Assembly (NCBI GenBank): GCA_030539295.1
Contig: JAUNSJ010000004.1
Span: forward strand, 1-64,000
Length of the DNA: 64,000 nt
DNA from: Planctomycetia bacterium
GTDB taxonomy: Bacteria > Planctomycetota > Planctomycetia > Pirellulales > Thermoguttaceae
Direction of reading: 5' to 3'
Each line of letters begins with the position of its first letter. Position 1 is the stretch's first letter. Positions 35,886 to 45,151 of the stretch are shown here, in pieces. Position numbers and translations under genes: made by a program. The notes under the pieces are model-generated. The model was not told the origin of the DNA, did not search any database, and saw nothing but the letters and a program-made list of their open reading frames with translations.

Positions 35886-38136
35886 TACTTAAGCCTCCCT
35901 TCATTCGTTTTTGCATAAGGGAAATCCCCTTGGTAAATTCATCTCGGGACAGGGTTCCGTCCTCGTCGGAATCCAGACGGGTTAGAAGTCGCGAAACGAG
36001 TTCCGACTCCTGGTCCGGAATCTCGCTCATTTCCAGCGTACCGTTCTGGTCAACGTCGAGTCGCTTGAATAACTGGTCCGGACTTGCTGTGACGAAATCC
36101 TGCGGAGTCAGTTCCCGGTTCGGGTCCAGTTCTACTTCCTCTTGGTCTGCGGCCTTCTCTTCCAGCAGCGCGGCCGACTTCTGCCATAAATTGCGACAGG
36201 TACAGAAGCCGATTACGAGGTCAGTATGACTCAAGGTGCCATCGCCGTTACGGTCCCATTCGTCATAGAACCCGAGTAAGGGCGAGGCAACGGTTTCGAC
36301 CTCTCCACGCGTTATGACCTTATCGCGATTCGGGTCCAGGTCGCGGCAAAACTCCATAGCGGTGCGCGGGAAGTATTCGGTTAGAGCTTGAATACGGCGC
36401 AGTTGTTCTTTCTGTTTCTCCAGCTCCTGTAATTGTTCCGATTGGGCAACTTCGGTAGCCGAGGATGAGCTGTTTCCTTTCTCGTCTTTGTGTTCACGCG
36501 GCATCTGGTCGGGCGTCATACCTTCGGGCAGCGGGCCCTTGGGCATCTGGCCGGGCGTCATACCTTCTGGCATTGGCCCCTTGGGCATCTGGCCGGGCGT
36601 CATACCCTCCGGCAGCGGACCCTTCGGCATTTGACCGGGCGTCATACCCTCCGACGCGGTGGCCCCTTCGGGTGCTTGCTCACTGCTGGCGTCGTCGGCA
36701 AGATCGTTCTTTTCTTTTTCTTGAGCGAACAGGGACGGGACAGTGGCGTCCGGGAAGGTAACCTTGCTCTTGTAAAGACGCGCCCCACTAACGACGGACT
36801 CGCCGTCTTCCAGTCCTTTACGGATAATGACCTGTTTGTCGTTCGAGGCGCCCAAGAGCACTTCCTTACAGCTCCAGGCTCCATTGGCCGTTTTCAAGAC
36901 GAATGTCTTGCCGCCTGATTCGACAATACAATGAATCGGAAGGAGCATGACGTTGTCCTCCTCCTGGGCGAGAATACGGACTTCCGCGGTCAGCCCGCTC
37001 CTAATGTCGAGGGAAGAATCGTCTATCTTGATGATCGTTATGTAGTCTTTTGCCGACGACATGAAGACCATCTCGGGATACTGATTGACCTTAATAACAG
37101 TGCCGCTGAACTCACGGGAGCTGATGGCGTCGAACTTGATTTTCGCTTTCATACCGACCTGAACGGAGGATATATTGGCTTCGTTGATCATGGCCTTAAC
37201 CTGCATTTGGTTGGGGTCAGGCAAGCGAATAAGAACTTGACGCTCGCGGACGGTGGCCCCTTCTTTGATGACGTCGGATTCACTCATCCAGCGGCGGTTA
37301 TCCTGATTCGCGTAGACGACCTGTCCGTCCTGCGGCGCCTTGATCGTGCAGTTCTCGAACTGCGTACGGTAGTATTCCAGTCGGTTCTTGTCCAGAAGAT
37401 TCGTATACGTATTAGATGCCACGTTGGCCCGGGCGGTTTCTATAGCGGACATGAGTTCCGTTATCTTCTTTTCACTGGAGTACTTCAGAAGTACCTTCTG
37501 TTCAAGAAGGGATAACTTGACCGTATTGACCTGCTTCTGTTCATCCACGCGGTCGACTTCCAGCTGTGCCGGCGTTGTGTACCCCAGCTGAACCAGGCGC
37601 TCGGAAAATCGCACACTGTCCGCCTTTTGCTTTTGCGTTTCCTTGGCCGTAAAAATGGAGTTTTCCGTCGTCGTCCAGCTCTGTTCGAACGTGCCTTCTA
37701 CATATTCTTCCAGCGAAAGCTCTGCGGTCCGAAGGGTCGCCTGGGAGGACGCCACGTTCGCCGATGAGGTATTAAACGTGATCTGCTGCGAATTCAGCTT
37801 GTCTTCTATACTGGACGAGTCGAGCAGAACGAGATCGTCTCCCTCCTTAACTGTTTCCCCTTCGGGGATTATCCAAATTACCGTAGCAGAGCCTTCGACT
37901 TGACTGGCGATGTCGACGTTCTCGGTGCTTTCGGCACTCCCTTTCCCGTTGATTTCGTGGCGGAACGTCCCGCGAGTTGCCTCTATTTGAATGAGAGACG
38001 ACTGCTTCGAGGTGCCCCCGCCAAGGAAATGCCAGAGTCCCAAGGCCAGTCCGGCCAGCAGCAAGAGAGCAACAAGGGAATAAATCAAGTTACGCGCCGC
38101 AAAGGCGGCACATCGGCTAAACTTTCGAAGCATCAT
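35830..38136 (-). CDS. HlyD/MacA-like membrane fusion protein with C-terminal EF-hand module
   Basis: 768 aa, far longer than the usual 350-450 for this family. Residues about 15-36 form the membrane anchor. A MacA-like part follows: lipoyl half-motif, long helical hairpin (about 105-255), beta-barrel and membrane-proximal domain to about 460. Residues about 495-548 hold four copies of a 14-residue Pro/Met/Gly repeat (EGMTPGQMPKGPLP). After a Gln/Glu-rich helix come four EF-hand-like loops near residues 599 (DPNRDKVITRGE), 625 (DRNGDGTLSHTD), 693 (DVDQNGTLEMSE) and 721 (DSDEDGTLSRDE). The second to fourth keep good calcium ligands. I infer a periplasmic calcium-binding extension. It overlaps the ATPase gene by 56 bases. 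Confidence 0.88.
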   Translation of the reverse strand: MMLRKFSRCAAFAARNLIYSLVALLLLAGLALGLWHFLGGGTSKQSSLIQIEATRGTFRHEINGKGSAESTENVDIASQVEGSATVIWIIPEGETVKEGDDLVLLDSSSIEDKLNSQQITFNTSSANVASSQATLRTAELSLEEYVEGTFEQSWTTTENSIFTAKETQKQKADSVRFSERLVQLGYTTPAQLEVDRVDEQKQVNTVKLSLLEQKVLLKYSSEKKITELMSAIETARANVASNTYTNLLDKNRLEYYRTQFENCTIKAPQDGQVVYANQDNRRWMSESDVIKEGATVRERQVLIRLPDPNQMQVKAMINEANISSVQVGMKAKIKFDAISSREFSGTVIKVNQYPEMVFMSSAKDYITIIKIDDSSLDIRSGLTAEVRILAQEEDNVMLLPIHCIVESGGKTFVLKTANGAWSCKEVLLGASNDKQVIIRKGLEDGESVVSGARLYKSKVTFPDATVPSLFAQEKEKNDLADDASSEQAPEGATASEGMTPGQMPKGPLPEGMTPGQMPKGPMPEGMTPGQMPKGPLPEGMTPDQMPREHKDEKGNSSSSATEVAQSEQLQELEKQKEQLRRIQALTEYFPRTAMEFCRDLDPNRDKVITRGEVETVASPLLGFYDEWDRNGDGTLSHTDLVIGFCTCRNLWQKSAALLEEKAADQEEVELDPNRELTPQDFVTASPDQLFKRLDVDQNGTLEMSEIPDQESELVSRLLTRLDSDEDGTLSRDEFTKGISLMQKRMKGGLSNGANTRPAGGNAPPRPPR
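36500..36655 (-). repeat. 42-bp tandem repeat inside the HlyD-like gene
   Basis: Four copies begin at 36500, 36542, 36584 and 36626 (plus-strand GGCAT), an exact 42-base period, with few base differences between copies. They encode the 14-residue unit EGMTPGQMPKGP(L/M)P; the first plus-strand copy (last in the protein) is diverged (PDQMPREHK). Confidence 0.9.
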
Positions 38137-38585
38137 GGTAACAATCTCGCATGGGGGATGGTCAACGGCGACAAACGGCGACGTTTGAAAACGAAGACGT
38201 TTAATCGTTTGTGTGTTTTTTTAAGTGCGGTTGGGACACACTCTCATTATTCTATTATGTATATGTAACCCAAAAAATTACGGGTAGGGGCCGCCAAAAG
38301 GGGAATTTTTTTCAAAAAAAACCTTATCGCGTCCTCAAAATCCATCAAATTATCCTTATTTTAACTATTTTTTGTGTTTTGCGTAGTCCATATATTCAGT
38401 TTATTACAAAAAATCGTCGATTTCTTCTTTTGTTTTAATTTTAGAGTGTCGATATTACGAATAGGAGTTGTTGGAGTGCGCCCCAATTGCGTACATGGAG
38501 TTGTATTTTGCCCAAACCACCAATGGGGTGGGGAATTTAAACAAGTACCAATTATTGATAACTCAAACCGATAACTGGAGTATAA
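38137..38585. other. Intergenic region between divergent HlyD-like and WD40 genes
   Basis: No gene is supported; the reading frames are A/T-driven. The middle (about 38230-38440) is much richer in A/T than the flanking genes. At 38304-38321 stands the same 18-base A/T tract as at 31252-31269. Minus-strand TATA-like words near 38240-38270 could serve the HlyD operon but are not well spaced. Confidence 0.5.
38304..38321. repeat. A/T tract shared with 31252-31269
   Basis: AATTTTTTTCAAAAAAAA, identical over 18 bases at both places and both in gaps between divergent genes. Opposed T and A tracts of this type curve DNA. Confidence 0.5.
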
Positions 38586-39590
38586 ATGAAATTCTGTTTG
38601 TATTTTATTACCGCTCTGGTGTGCCTGACCATGTCAGTCATGCCGGCGAGGGCACAAGAGTCGTTTTCCGGCGCGAGGCAGAACGAGATTGCGCCGAAGC
38701 GGATATTCAGTTTTCCATTTAAAGACGTGGATAAATATCCGGTTATAACGGCGGTGACGCTCGCCCCGGACGGCAAGCAGATCTATTCCGGAGGCGACGA
38801 TTGCCAGATAGCCATCTGGAATCAGGAGTCCGGGGAACTGGTCCGGAACTTCGTGGCGCATAGCGATTGGATACGAGCGATTGCTTTGTCGCCGGACGGG
38901 TCGCGAGCGGCCTCGGTGGACCAGCGGGGCGAGATCAAGATATGGGACACGAGCGATTTTTCCCTTGTCCGAACGGTCCAGGAGAAGGTCCCAGGGGCGA
39001 ACGCGTTAGTCTATTCGCCCAGTGGCAAGGTTCTCGCCGTTTGCGGGCTGGAGGCGCAAGTGACGTTACTGGACACGAATAACGAGAAGGTTCTGGGTAA
39101 ATGGCCAACGCCGGCAACAAGTGTGGAGACGGTCGTCTTTTCTCCGGACGGGACTCTGCTGGCCGCTGGGGGCCGGACGGGAAAAGTACGAGTGTGGGAT
39201 ACGATAACGGGCAAAGTGTTGTATGACCTGTCGGAACTGCGAGGCCGCGTGCGTGCCTTGGCCTTCTCGAATGACGGCAGCCAGCTTGCGGCGGGCGGGG
39301 ATGACCGGGAGATTGCCCTGTGGGACACGAACAGTGGCCGTCGCGCTTTATCGATTACACTGAACGAAGGGAAAGTCTTTTCTCTTGTTTTTTGTGGGGA
39401 CCTGCTGGCTTGGGGTGATTCGCTTAACACGATTCATTTCCAGGATTTACAACGAAACAAAGAAGTGGCGACGGCGACGGGGCACACAGGCACAATTGCC
39501 ACCTTGATATACCATCCGGAAAATGACGAACTTGCAAGCGGAAGCTTTGATACCACGGTTCGATATTGGGACCTTGGACAAATCCGATAG
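38586..39590 (+). CDS. Secreted WD40-repeat protein
   Basis: 334 aa with a clear signal peptide (FCLYFITALVCLTMSVMPARA, cleavage after about residue 24). About six to seven WD40 blades follow from residue 50 (GGDDCQIAIWNQES, VDQRGEIKIWDTSD, GGRTGKVRVWDTIT, GGDDREIALWDTNS, GSFDTTVRYWDLG). It is small enough to be a single propeller. It ends 12 bases before the giant LEPR-XLL protein gene, so both are probably made together and may act at the same surface. Confidence 0.88.
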   Translation: MKFCLYFITALVCLTMSVMPARAQESFSGARQNEIAPKRIFSFPFKDVDKYPVITAVTLAPDGKQIYSGGDDCQIAIWNQESGELVRNFVAHSDWIRAIALSPDGSRAASVDQRGEIKIWDTSDFSLVRTVQEKVPGANALVYSPSGKVLAVCGLEAQVTLLDTNNEKVLGKWPTPATSVETVVFSPDGTLLAAGGRTGKVRVWDTITGKVLYDLSELRGRVRALAFSNDGSQLAAGGDDREIALWDTNSGRRALSITLNEGKVFSLVFCGDLLAWGDSLNTIHFQDLQRNKEVATATGHTGTIATLIYHPENDELASGSFDTTVRYWDLGQIR

Positions 39591-39602
39591 AGGAGATTTA
39601 TA

Positions 39603-42600
39603 GTGAAATCGACAAACATAGCGAGAATGGGTCGGACCAGCGATTCGAATTTGGATGCACTTCAAAAGACCAGGCGAGGGCTTCTTGGTCTTCGGAAGAA
39701 GGGGGTGACCGCGCCTGACCTGCATCGGCGACTACGGGTCGAGCTTCTTGAGAAGCGTGAGCTGCTTGCGGCCGACCCCATTTCGACCGGAGTTGTCTAT
39801 GTCGAGCAAGGGGCATCCGCCGAAGCGGAGGGCGATAAGTTTACGATAGCCTGGGTTGGCGGCGAAACGGCAGGGGGCGAGCAGTTGACCACGCTTTCCG
39901 CTGTTACGATCAATCTGGACAAGAACGGTAATCACGAGCTGGATTCGGGCGAACTCTATTTCAACGATGAAGGCACGCCTGTCGCTGGCATTAAGTATTA
40001 CGCGCCCTTTACAGTTATCGATTGCTCCGAGGGGATAAAATACGACGTTCGCATTTCGGACGACAAAATGTCGCTGGAGCTTTCGTTTGAGAATTTCAAG
40101 GCGGGCGATATTTTCTCCTTTACGATCGACGTCGACGAGTATCAAACGGAAGACGCGGAGCATTCGACGAGTCTGGCCGAAGGGAGCGAAATGGGAGGGT
40201 CAATTGCCCCGGAGAAATCCTATCTCGGTTCCTGGGTCTCCATGACATTTCTGTCGGAGCACTATCAGACGGTCGATTACAACGGCATGTTTGTCGACGA
40301 CTACGACCATGAGTACACGCGTCCCGAGTCACTCACGGAAGCTTATGGGGACCGACTCCCGTACGACACGGATTTCGACGGGAACGGAATCTCTTCTGCG
40401 GGAACGTATGCCCAGCTTACGCTCACGCCGAAGCCGATTATTATTTCCGGCCACGTCTACGCCGATTTCGACGTCGATTGCAATCTGGACGAGACGGACG
40501 AACTCATTGCCGGGGTTGAGGTTACTCTTGTTTCCAAGTCCGGTGATACCTGGACAACGGAGACCGACGCGAACGGCTATTATGAGTTTGGGGTCGACGA
40601 ACAGCTCATGCCAGGGGAATACGATATCTATTCCCAGACCAATGTGGCTGGTCCCGGCGGAACGACGTATTACGATTTTTGCGCCAAAGGAGGCGACTTC
40701 GCCGAGAAGGTTACGCCGATTCATATCAATGTCTCAGACGAAATTCAGGGCGGCGAGCGCTCCGACAATAACAATTTCAGCAAAGTCCTTCCAGGCTCCA
40801 TATCCGGGTACGTCTTCGAAGACCTCAATGACAAGAATAACAAAGAAGCAGGCGAATCCGGACTGGACGAGATCACTGTCGACCTGTACAAACTGGTGGA
40901 CGGGGAATACGTCCATGTCGCCACGACCAAGACGGACGCCAATGGCTTCTATGAGTTTGGTATTGCCGGTCAATACGGTTTTAACGATATTCGCCTCAAC
41001 GTCAATGGCACGTACCTGGTTCGCGAAGGCGTGGTTCCCGTCGAGTACACCGATGGGAAGGACTATATAGGAACACTCGGAGGCGAGACCAATCAGGATG
41101 AATTCACTGATATTTATGTCGGGTTTAATGAGCATGGAGTCAATTATAATTTCGGCGAGTTGAAACTCGGCTCCATAGCGGGTAACGTGTTTGAGGACCG
41201 GAACGATAATGGAATTTTCGACGATGGGGAAGCGGGTATCGGATCGGTACTCATCGAACTGTACGTCGCTGATGGTTCCGGTAAGTACGTTTTGAAAGAA
41301 ACGACCCGCACCAGTGCCGATGGGTCCTATCAGTTTGATAATCTCGATATTACCCTGGATTACGCCGTTAAGGAAGCGGAACAGCCGGACGGCTACAGCG
41401 ACGGTAAAGACCATATCGGAACGCTCGGCGGTGCTTTGGAAAACGATTACATTTCTCAAATTACTGTGAATTGGGACGAACACGGAGAGCAGTACGACTT
41501 CGGGGAACTCAAGCGTGGCTCTTTGGCCGGCAACGTCTATGAGGACCTGAACGACAACGGTATTTTCGACCCGGACGAAAAAGGGATTGAGAAGGTCGTC
41601 GTTCAGCTTTATTATTGGGACGGTACCGATTACCAGTATCTGCGCTCGACGAAAACGGCAGGTGACGGAAGTTATCAGTTTGATAATCTTGATATCAATC
41701 TGGAGTATGCGATTCGCGAAATACAGCCGGAAGATTATCTGGACGGGAAAGATACGATTGGTTCGCTTGGTGGTAAGGTATCCGACGATTACTTCTCCGA
41801 AATTCTCGTGCTCTGGGACGAGCATGGTGTGGAGTACAACTTTGGTGAATTGCCGAAGCCGGATCCCGCGACGATAAGTGGCCACGTCTTCCTCGACGCG
41901 AACGACAATGGCGTCTTCGACGATGATGAAGTTGGCATTTCGAACGTTACGCTAACTCTGTGGGTAAAAGATATTCAGACCAGCGAGTATGTCTTGTGCC
42001 ACCGTACAACGGTCAGTAACAAAGCCGGATACTACGAGTTTGCCGCTCTGACCCCCGGTGAAACGTACCGCGTCACAGAGACGCAACCGACGGAATATCG
42101 CGACGGTCAAGACCATATCGGGACACTCGGAGGTCAAAAGGCGAACGATGACCTCTACGACATAACCGTTTCGTCCGGAGATTTCGGGCGGGATTACGAC
42201 TTTGGTGAACTCCCCCCGGAGACCCCGCCTGATCCTGACCCGACCCCAGGCGGCTACATTCCGTACCGCAAAATTGAGGCGGCACTCCCCTCGCGGGCAA
42301 TAGGCGGACCGGCAAATCCCTATCACTACACCTATCGACAGCCGACGATCTCGCCCAGTACGGTCTCTTTCTTTGGCGGGGGCGGACTGCCTGCGTCTTA
42401 TTCCTGGCACTTGAGCGTCGTCGATGGCGGATACCCGCGGTCGATTGAAGCGCTGGGAGCAACGGTTGGATTCCGAAGTTATCTGAATACCAGCCAATAT
42501 CAAAACGTTTCGTTCGAAGCGGAAAACATGCAGCAAGGGCAGTGGCTCATACGGGGTAACGACGGCAGTGTGGCTGCCCGATATCAATTTGGGACAGACG

Positions 42601-43421
42601 GAGCTTTTGCCATTGTTGGCGACTGGAACGGAGACGGCACCGATTCCATCGGCGTCTATCGGGAAGGGAAGTGGTATCTGGACCGAGACGGCGACGGCGA
42701 TTGGGACGCGGATGACCTCTGGGCCGAACTGGGAAGCAAGAAAGATCAGCCGGTTGCCGGCGATTGGGATGGCGATGGCAAGAGCGATATAGGCGTTTTC
42801 GGTCCGCAATGGGCAGGCGACCCGCTGGCCATATCGACGGAACCGGGCTTGCCAGCGGACTCCAATTCGTATGTGAACGTATCGCGTCCGAAGAATGTCC
42901 CGCCTGAATTCAATGGGGCGACGTTCGGCCATCGTGTCTTGAAGCATCGGAGTAATCCGCAGGTGCGACTGGACTTGATTGACCATGTCTTTGAATATGG
43001 AAACGAAGGCGACAAGGCGGTAACAGGCGACTGGAACGGCGATGGCGTCTCGAAGATAGGAGTCTATCGCGGGGGTAAGTGGTTCCTAGACGTCAACGGA
43101 AACGGTCGTTGGGACAGCGAAGATGTGTACGTGGAAGATTTTGGTGGTAAGGATTCGCTGCCGGTCGTTGCCGACTTCAATCACGACGGAATCGACGAAA
43201 TTGGTACTTTTGCCGCTGGGCGGTGGGACCTGGACACGAACGGCGACTACGAGCCGGACGTTTACTTTACCTTTGGTCAGGAAGGGGACCAACCGGTCGT
43301 CGGCGATTTCAATGGCGACGGCAACGTTCAGTTTGGTGTTTATCGTGCCGCAAATAATGAAGCGTCGGGAACACAAGCGAGTCAAGAGTCGCCCGAGTCT
43401 GTTCAGGTGGCCATGAAATAA
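39603..43421 (+). CDS. Large secreted LEPR-XLL protein with SdrD-B-like and FG-GAP-like repeats
   Basis: 1272 aa, beginning at GTG 39603 with GGAG 7 bases upstream. The N-terminus is basic, then RVELLEKRELLAADP (about residues 45-59), the LEPR-XLL type motif of planctomycete surface proteins. Five SdrD-B-like domains start near residues 281, 400, 525, 641 and 758 (for example ISGHVFLDANDNGVFDDDE), spaced about 117 residues apart; such domains bind calcium and stack as rigid stalks in other bacteria. A Pro-rich hinge (about 868-880) is followed by a region and then FG-GAP/VCBS-like repeats (GDWNGDGTDSIGVYREGKWY, about 980-1255). The protein is very acidic. It is followed by an intrinsic terminator. 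Likely a cell-surface or adhesive protein. Confidence 0.9.
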   Translation: MKSTNIARMGRTSDSNLDALQKTRRGLLGLRKKGVTAPDLHRRLRVELLEKRELLAADPISTGVVYVEQGASAEAEGDKFTIAWVGGETAGGEQLTTLSAVTINLDKNGNHELDSGELYFNDEGTPVAGIKYYAPFTVIDCSEGIKYDVRISDDKMSLELSFENFKAGDIFSFTIDVDEYQTEDAEHSTSLAEGSEMGGSIAPEKSYLGSWVSMTFLSEHYQTVDYNGMFVDDYDHEYTRPESLTEAYGDRLPYDTDFDGNGISSAGTYAQLTLTPKPIIISGHVYADFDVDCNLDETDELIAGVEVTLVSKSGDTWTTETDANGYYEFGVDEQLMPGEYDIYSQTNVAGPGGTTYYDFCAKGGDFAEKVTPIHINVSDEIQGGERSDNNNFSKVLPGSISGYVFEDLNDKNNKEAGESGLDEITVDLYKLVDGEYVHVATTKTDANGFYEFGIAGQYGFNDIRLNVNGTYLVREGVVPVEYTDGKDYIGTLGGETNQDEFTDIYVGFNEHGVNYNFGELKLGSIAGNVFEDRNDNGIFDDGEAGIGSVLIELYVADGSGKYVLKETTRTSADGSYQFDNLDITLDYAVKEAEQPDGYSDGKDHIGTLGGALENDYISQITVNWDEHGEQYDFGELKRGSLAGNVYEDLNDNGIFDPDEKGIEKVVVQLYYWDGTDYQYLRSTKTAGDGSYQFDNLDINLEYAIREIQPEDYLDGKDTIGSLGGKVSDDYFSEILVLWDEHGVEYNFGELPKPDPATISGHVFLDANDNGVFDDDEVGISNVTLTLWVKDIQTSEYVLCHRTTVSNKAGYYEFAALTPGETYRVTETQPTEYRDGQDHIGTLGGQKANDDLYDITVSSGDFGRDYDFGELPPETPPDPDPTPGGYIPYRKIEAALPSRAIGGPANPYHYTYRQPTISPSTVSFFGGGGLPASYSWHLSVVDGGYPRSIEALGATVGFRSYLNTSQYQNVSFEAENMQQGQWLIRGNDGSVAARYQFGTDGAFAIVGDWNGDGTDSIGVYREGKWYLDRDGDGDWDADDLWAELGSKKDQPVAGDWDGDGKSDIGVFGPQWAGDPLAISTEPGLPADSNSYVNVSRPKNVPPEFNGATFGHRVLKHRSNPQVRLDLIDHVFEYGNEGDKAVTGDWNGDGVSKIGVYRGGKWFLDVNGNGRWDSEDVYVEDFGGKDSLPVVADFNHDGIDEIGTFAAGRWDLDTNGDYEPDVYFTFGQEGDQPVVGDFNGDGNVQFGVYRAANNEASGTQASQESPESVQVAMK

Positions 43422-43427
43422 GACCAA

Positions 43428-43456
43428 TTGACAAGAAGACCGCTTGGGCGTAAAAT
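43428..43456 (+). promoter_or_regulatory. Sigma70-type promoter for the CtpA-like gene
   Basis: Perfect TTGACA (43428-43433), 17 bases, TAAAAT (43451-43456). The start near 43463 would fall inside the stem of the terminator of the preceding gene, so new transcripts would lack the complete hairpin. Confidence 0.6.
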
Positions 43457-43458
43457 AA

Positions 43459-43496
43459 GGGATGTTGCGACGCGTTGTTGCAGCGTCCCTTTTTTT
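43459..43496 (+). terminator. Intrinsic terminator of the LEPR-XLL protein gene
   Basis: GGGATGTTGC (43459-43468) pairs with GCAGCGTCCC (43480-43489) as a 10-bp stem including two G-U pairs, with an 11-base loop, followed by seven Ts (43490-43496). It lies 38 bases after the stop codon. Confidence 0.8.
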
Positions 43497-43568
43497 CGGG
43501 AAACGCAACGTCTCTTGTGACGGGGCGGTCCTGAGTCGTTTTTACGGTCCTGTTTCGAGGTTGCTTTT

Positions 43569-45149
43569 ATGCCCCTTCGCCATATTCGTATTGCGGTCGT
43601 TGTTATTGTCGTTTGCGTCGTTATTGCCGCGAACATGTCGCTCAAAGACCGCGTTGTTCACTACGTGCTGAATCGAATCGCGGACGATTCACTCGAAGAA
43701 GTGGAGCGAGACCGGCTCTATGCGGGTGCCTTGGCCGGCATGACACAGACCGCGCCTGACTTCCCGTACACATGCTGGCTGCCTCCGAGCGAGCAGGAGG
43801 ATTACGAACGCGAGCTGCAAGGTCAGATTGCCGGTATCGGTCTGTTCAACCTGGTCAAAGACTTTGCGTCTGGTGAATTCACGTTTCTACCCATCTACGG
43901 CACACCGGCCAGTGAGGCAGGCCTGCGCTACGGCGATCGGATCGTCAAGGTCAACGGCGAGCCGGTCGATAAGCTGACGGTTTGGGAGCTGGTCGGTCGC
44001 CTTCGTGGGGAAGAAGGGACGAAGCTTTCGCTTGCCATTCGGTCGCGTGAGTCCCAGGAGCATGAGGAAACGCCGCTGCGAAGTGTGGAAATAACACGAG
44101 CCTTGATTCAGCAGAGTATCATTTCCGGCGACCGGCGTAATCCGGACGGGACGTGGAATTTTACGCTGGAAAACGAGCCTGATATCGGTTATATTCGCAT
44201 TTCGCAATTTGCCGACGCCACGGTCCCGGAATTTATGACGGCCATGGCGACACTCGAGTCGCTTAAGCCAGCGGGTGTAATACTTGACTTTCGGGATAAT
44301 CCGGGAGGCTTTCTGCCGGGTGCCATAGAAATATGTGAGGCCTTTCTTAAGCCTGGCAAAACAATTGTAACGACCCGGTATCGCAGTGGCAGTATCAAGC
44401 GGCAGTACACGTCGTGTCAGGACGAGCGTTTTACCATGCCTTTGGTTATCCTGATCGACGAAGGGAGTGCCAGTGCCGCGGAAATTGTCGCCGCGTGCCT
44501 GCAAGACAACGTTCGTGCCCAAGTCGTTGGCACACGCTCGTATGGAAAAGGGACGATTCAGGAACTCTTTATGCTCCCGTATAATATGGGTTTGCTGCGT
44601 CTGACCGATGCCAGTTTCTGGCGCCCGAACGGACTTATGCTCCATCGCAAGAAGACGTCGCTGCCGACCGATGTTTGGGGCGTCTCTCCCAATGACGGTT
44701 GTGACGTACCCATAACGTCGTTTCAAAAGATGCTAACGCAACTGCGGCGTGACGTGCGTACGTCTCTGCTGCCGGAAGAGGCGGCTCTGGCGATTAAGGA
44801 ACAGAATGCGAATCTGGCCCAACTTCGCGACCGTATGAAGACCGCGACGACGGAACAGGAATGCCAAGAGATTCTGTCGGAATATGGTTTCCCGAGCCTG
44901 CAACAAGGAATGGGGGCAAGTGATGAAGAAATTACTCGTGACGACCCAACGTCACGAGTAGCCATCGCGCCGGAATCCGAACCGGGGTCGGAACCGGTTA
45001 AGGAGGCGCCCTTGCCCGATTTGACGGAAAAAGACGTCCCTCTGGTCTCCGACGCAACGTGGACGGTTACGGGAGCGGAGCCTTGGCGAGACCCGCAACT
45101 CGACCGCGCGGTACAGGTCCTGCGAAAATCGGTCGGGAGCGGGCAATGA
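43569..45149 (+). CDS. S41 family carboxy-terminal processing protease (CtpA-like)
   Basis: 526 aa with an N-terminal membrane segment (IAVVVIVVCVVIAANM, about residues 8-23), so anchored in or exported through the membrane. A PDZ domain (about 95-180; PASEAGLRYGDRIVKVNG) precedes the S41 protease core: FRDNPGG, then GSASAAE with catalytic Ser302, and YGKG with Lys327, 25 residues apart as in known Ser/Lys CTPs. The C-terminal 130 residues are charged and family-specific. AGG precedes ATG 43569. The gene converges with 45152-47647, with only two bases between stops. Confidence 0.92.
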   Translation: MPLRHIRIAVVVIVVCVVIAANMSLKDRVVHYVLNRIADDSLEEVERDRLYAGALAGMTQTAPDFPYTCWLPPSEQEDYERELQGQIAGIGLFNLVKDFASGEFTFLPIYGTPASEAGLRYGDRIVKVNGEPVDKLTVWELVGRLRGEEGTKLSLAIRSRESQEHEETPLRSVEITRALIQQSIISGDRRNPDGTWNFTLENEPDIGYIRISQFADATVPEFMTAMATLESLKPAGVILDFRDNPGGFLPGAIEICEAFLKPGKTIVTTRYRSGSIKRQYTSCQDERFTMPLVILIDEGSASAAEIVAACLQDNVRAQVVGTRSYGKGTIQELFMLPYNMGLLRLTDASFWRPNGLMLHRKKTSLPTDVWGVSPNDGCDVPITSFQKMLTQLRRDVRTSLLPEEAALAIKEQNANLAQLRDRMKTATTEQECQEILSEYGFPSLQQGMGASDEEITRDDPTSRVAIAPESEPGSEPVKEAPLPDLTEKDVPLVSDATWTVTGAEPWRDPQLDRAVQVLRKSVGSGQ

Positions 45150-45151
45150 TT

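Noticed and set aside
36500..36655. Tandem repeat as a CRISPR array
   Set aside because: There are no unique spacers; the 42-base units are contiguous and in frame with the fusion protein.
38211..38438. 75-residue Phe/Ile-rich frame before the secreted WD40 gene
   Set aside because: It lies in an A/T-rich intergenic stretch, has no ribosome site and no recognisable features.
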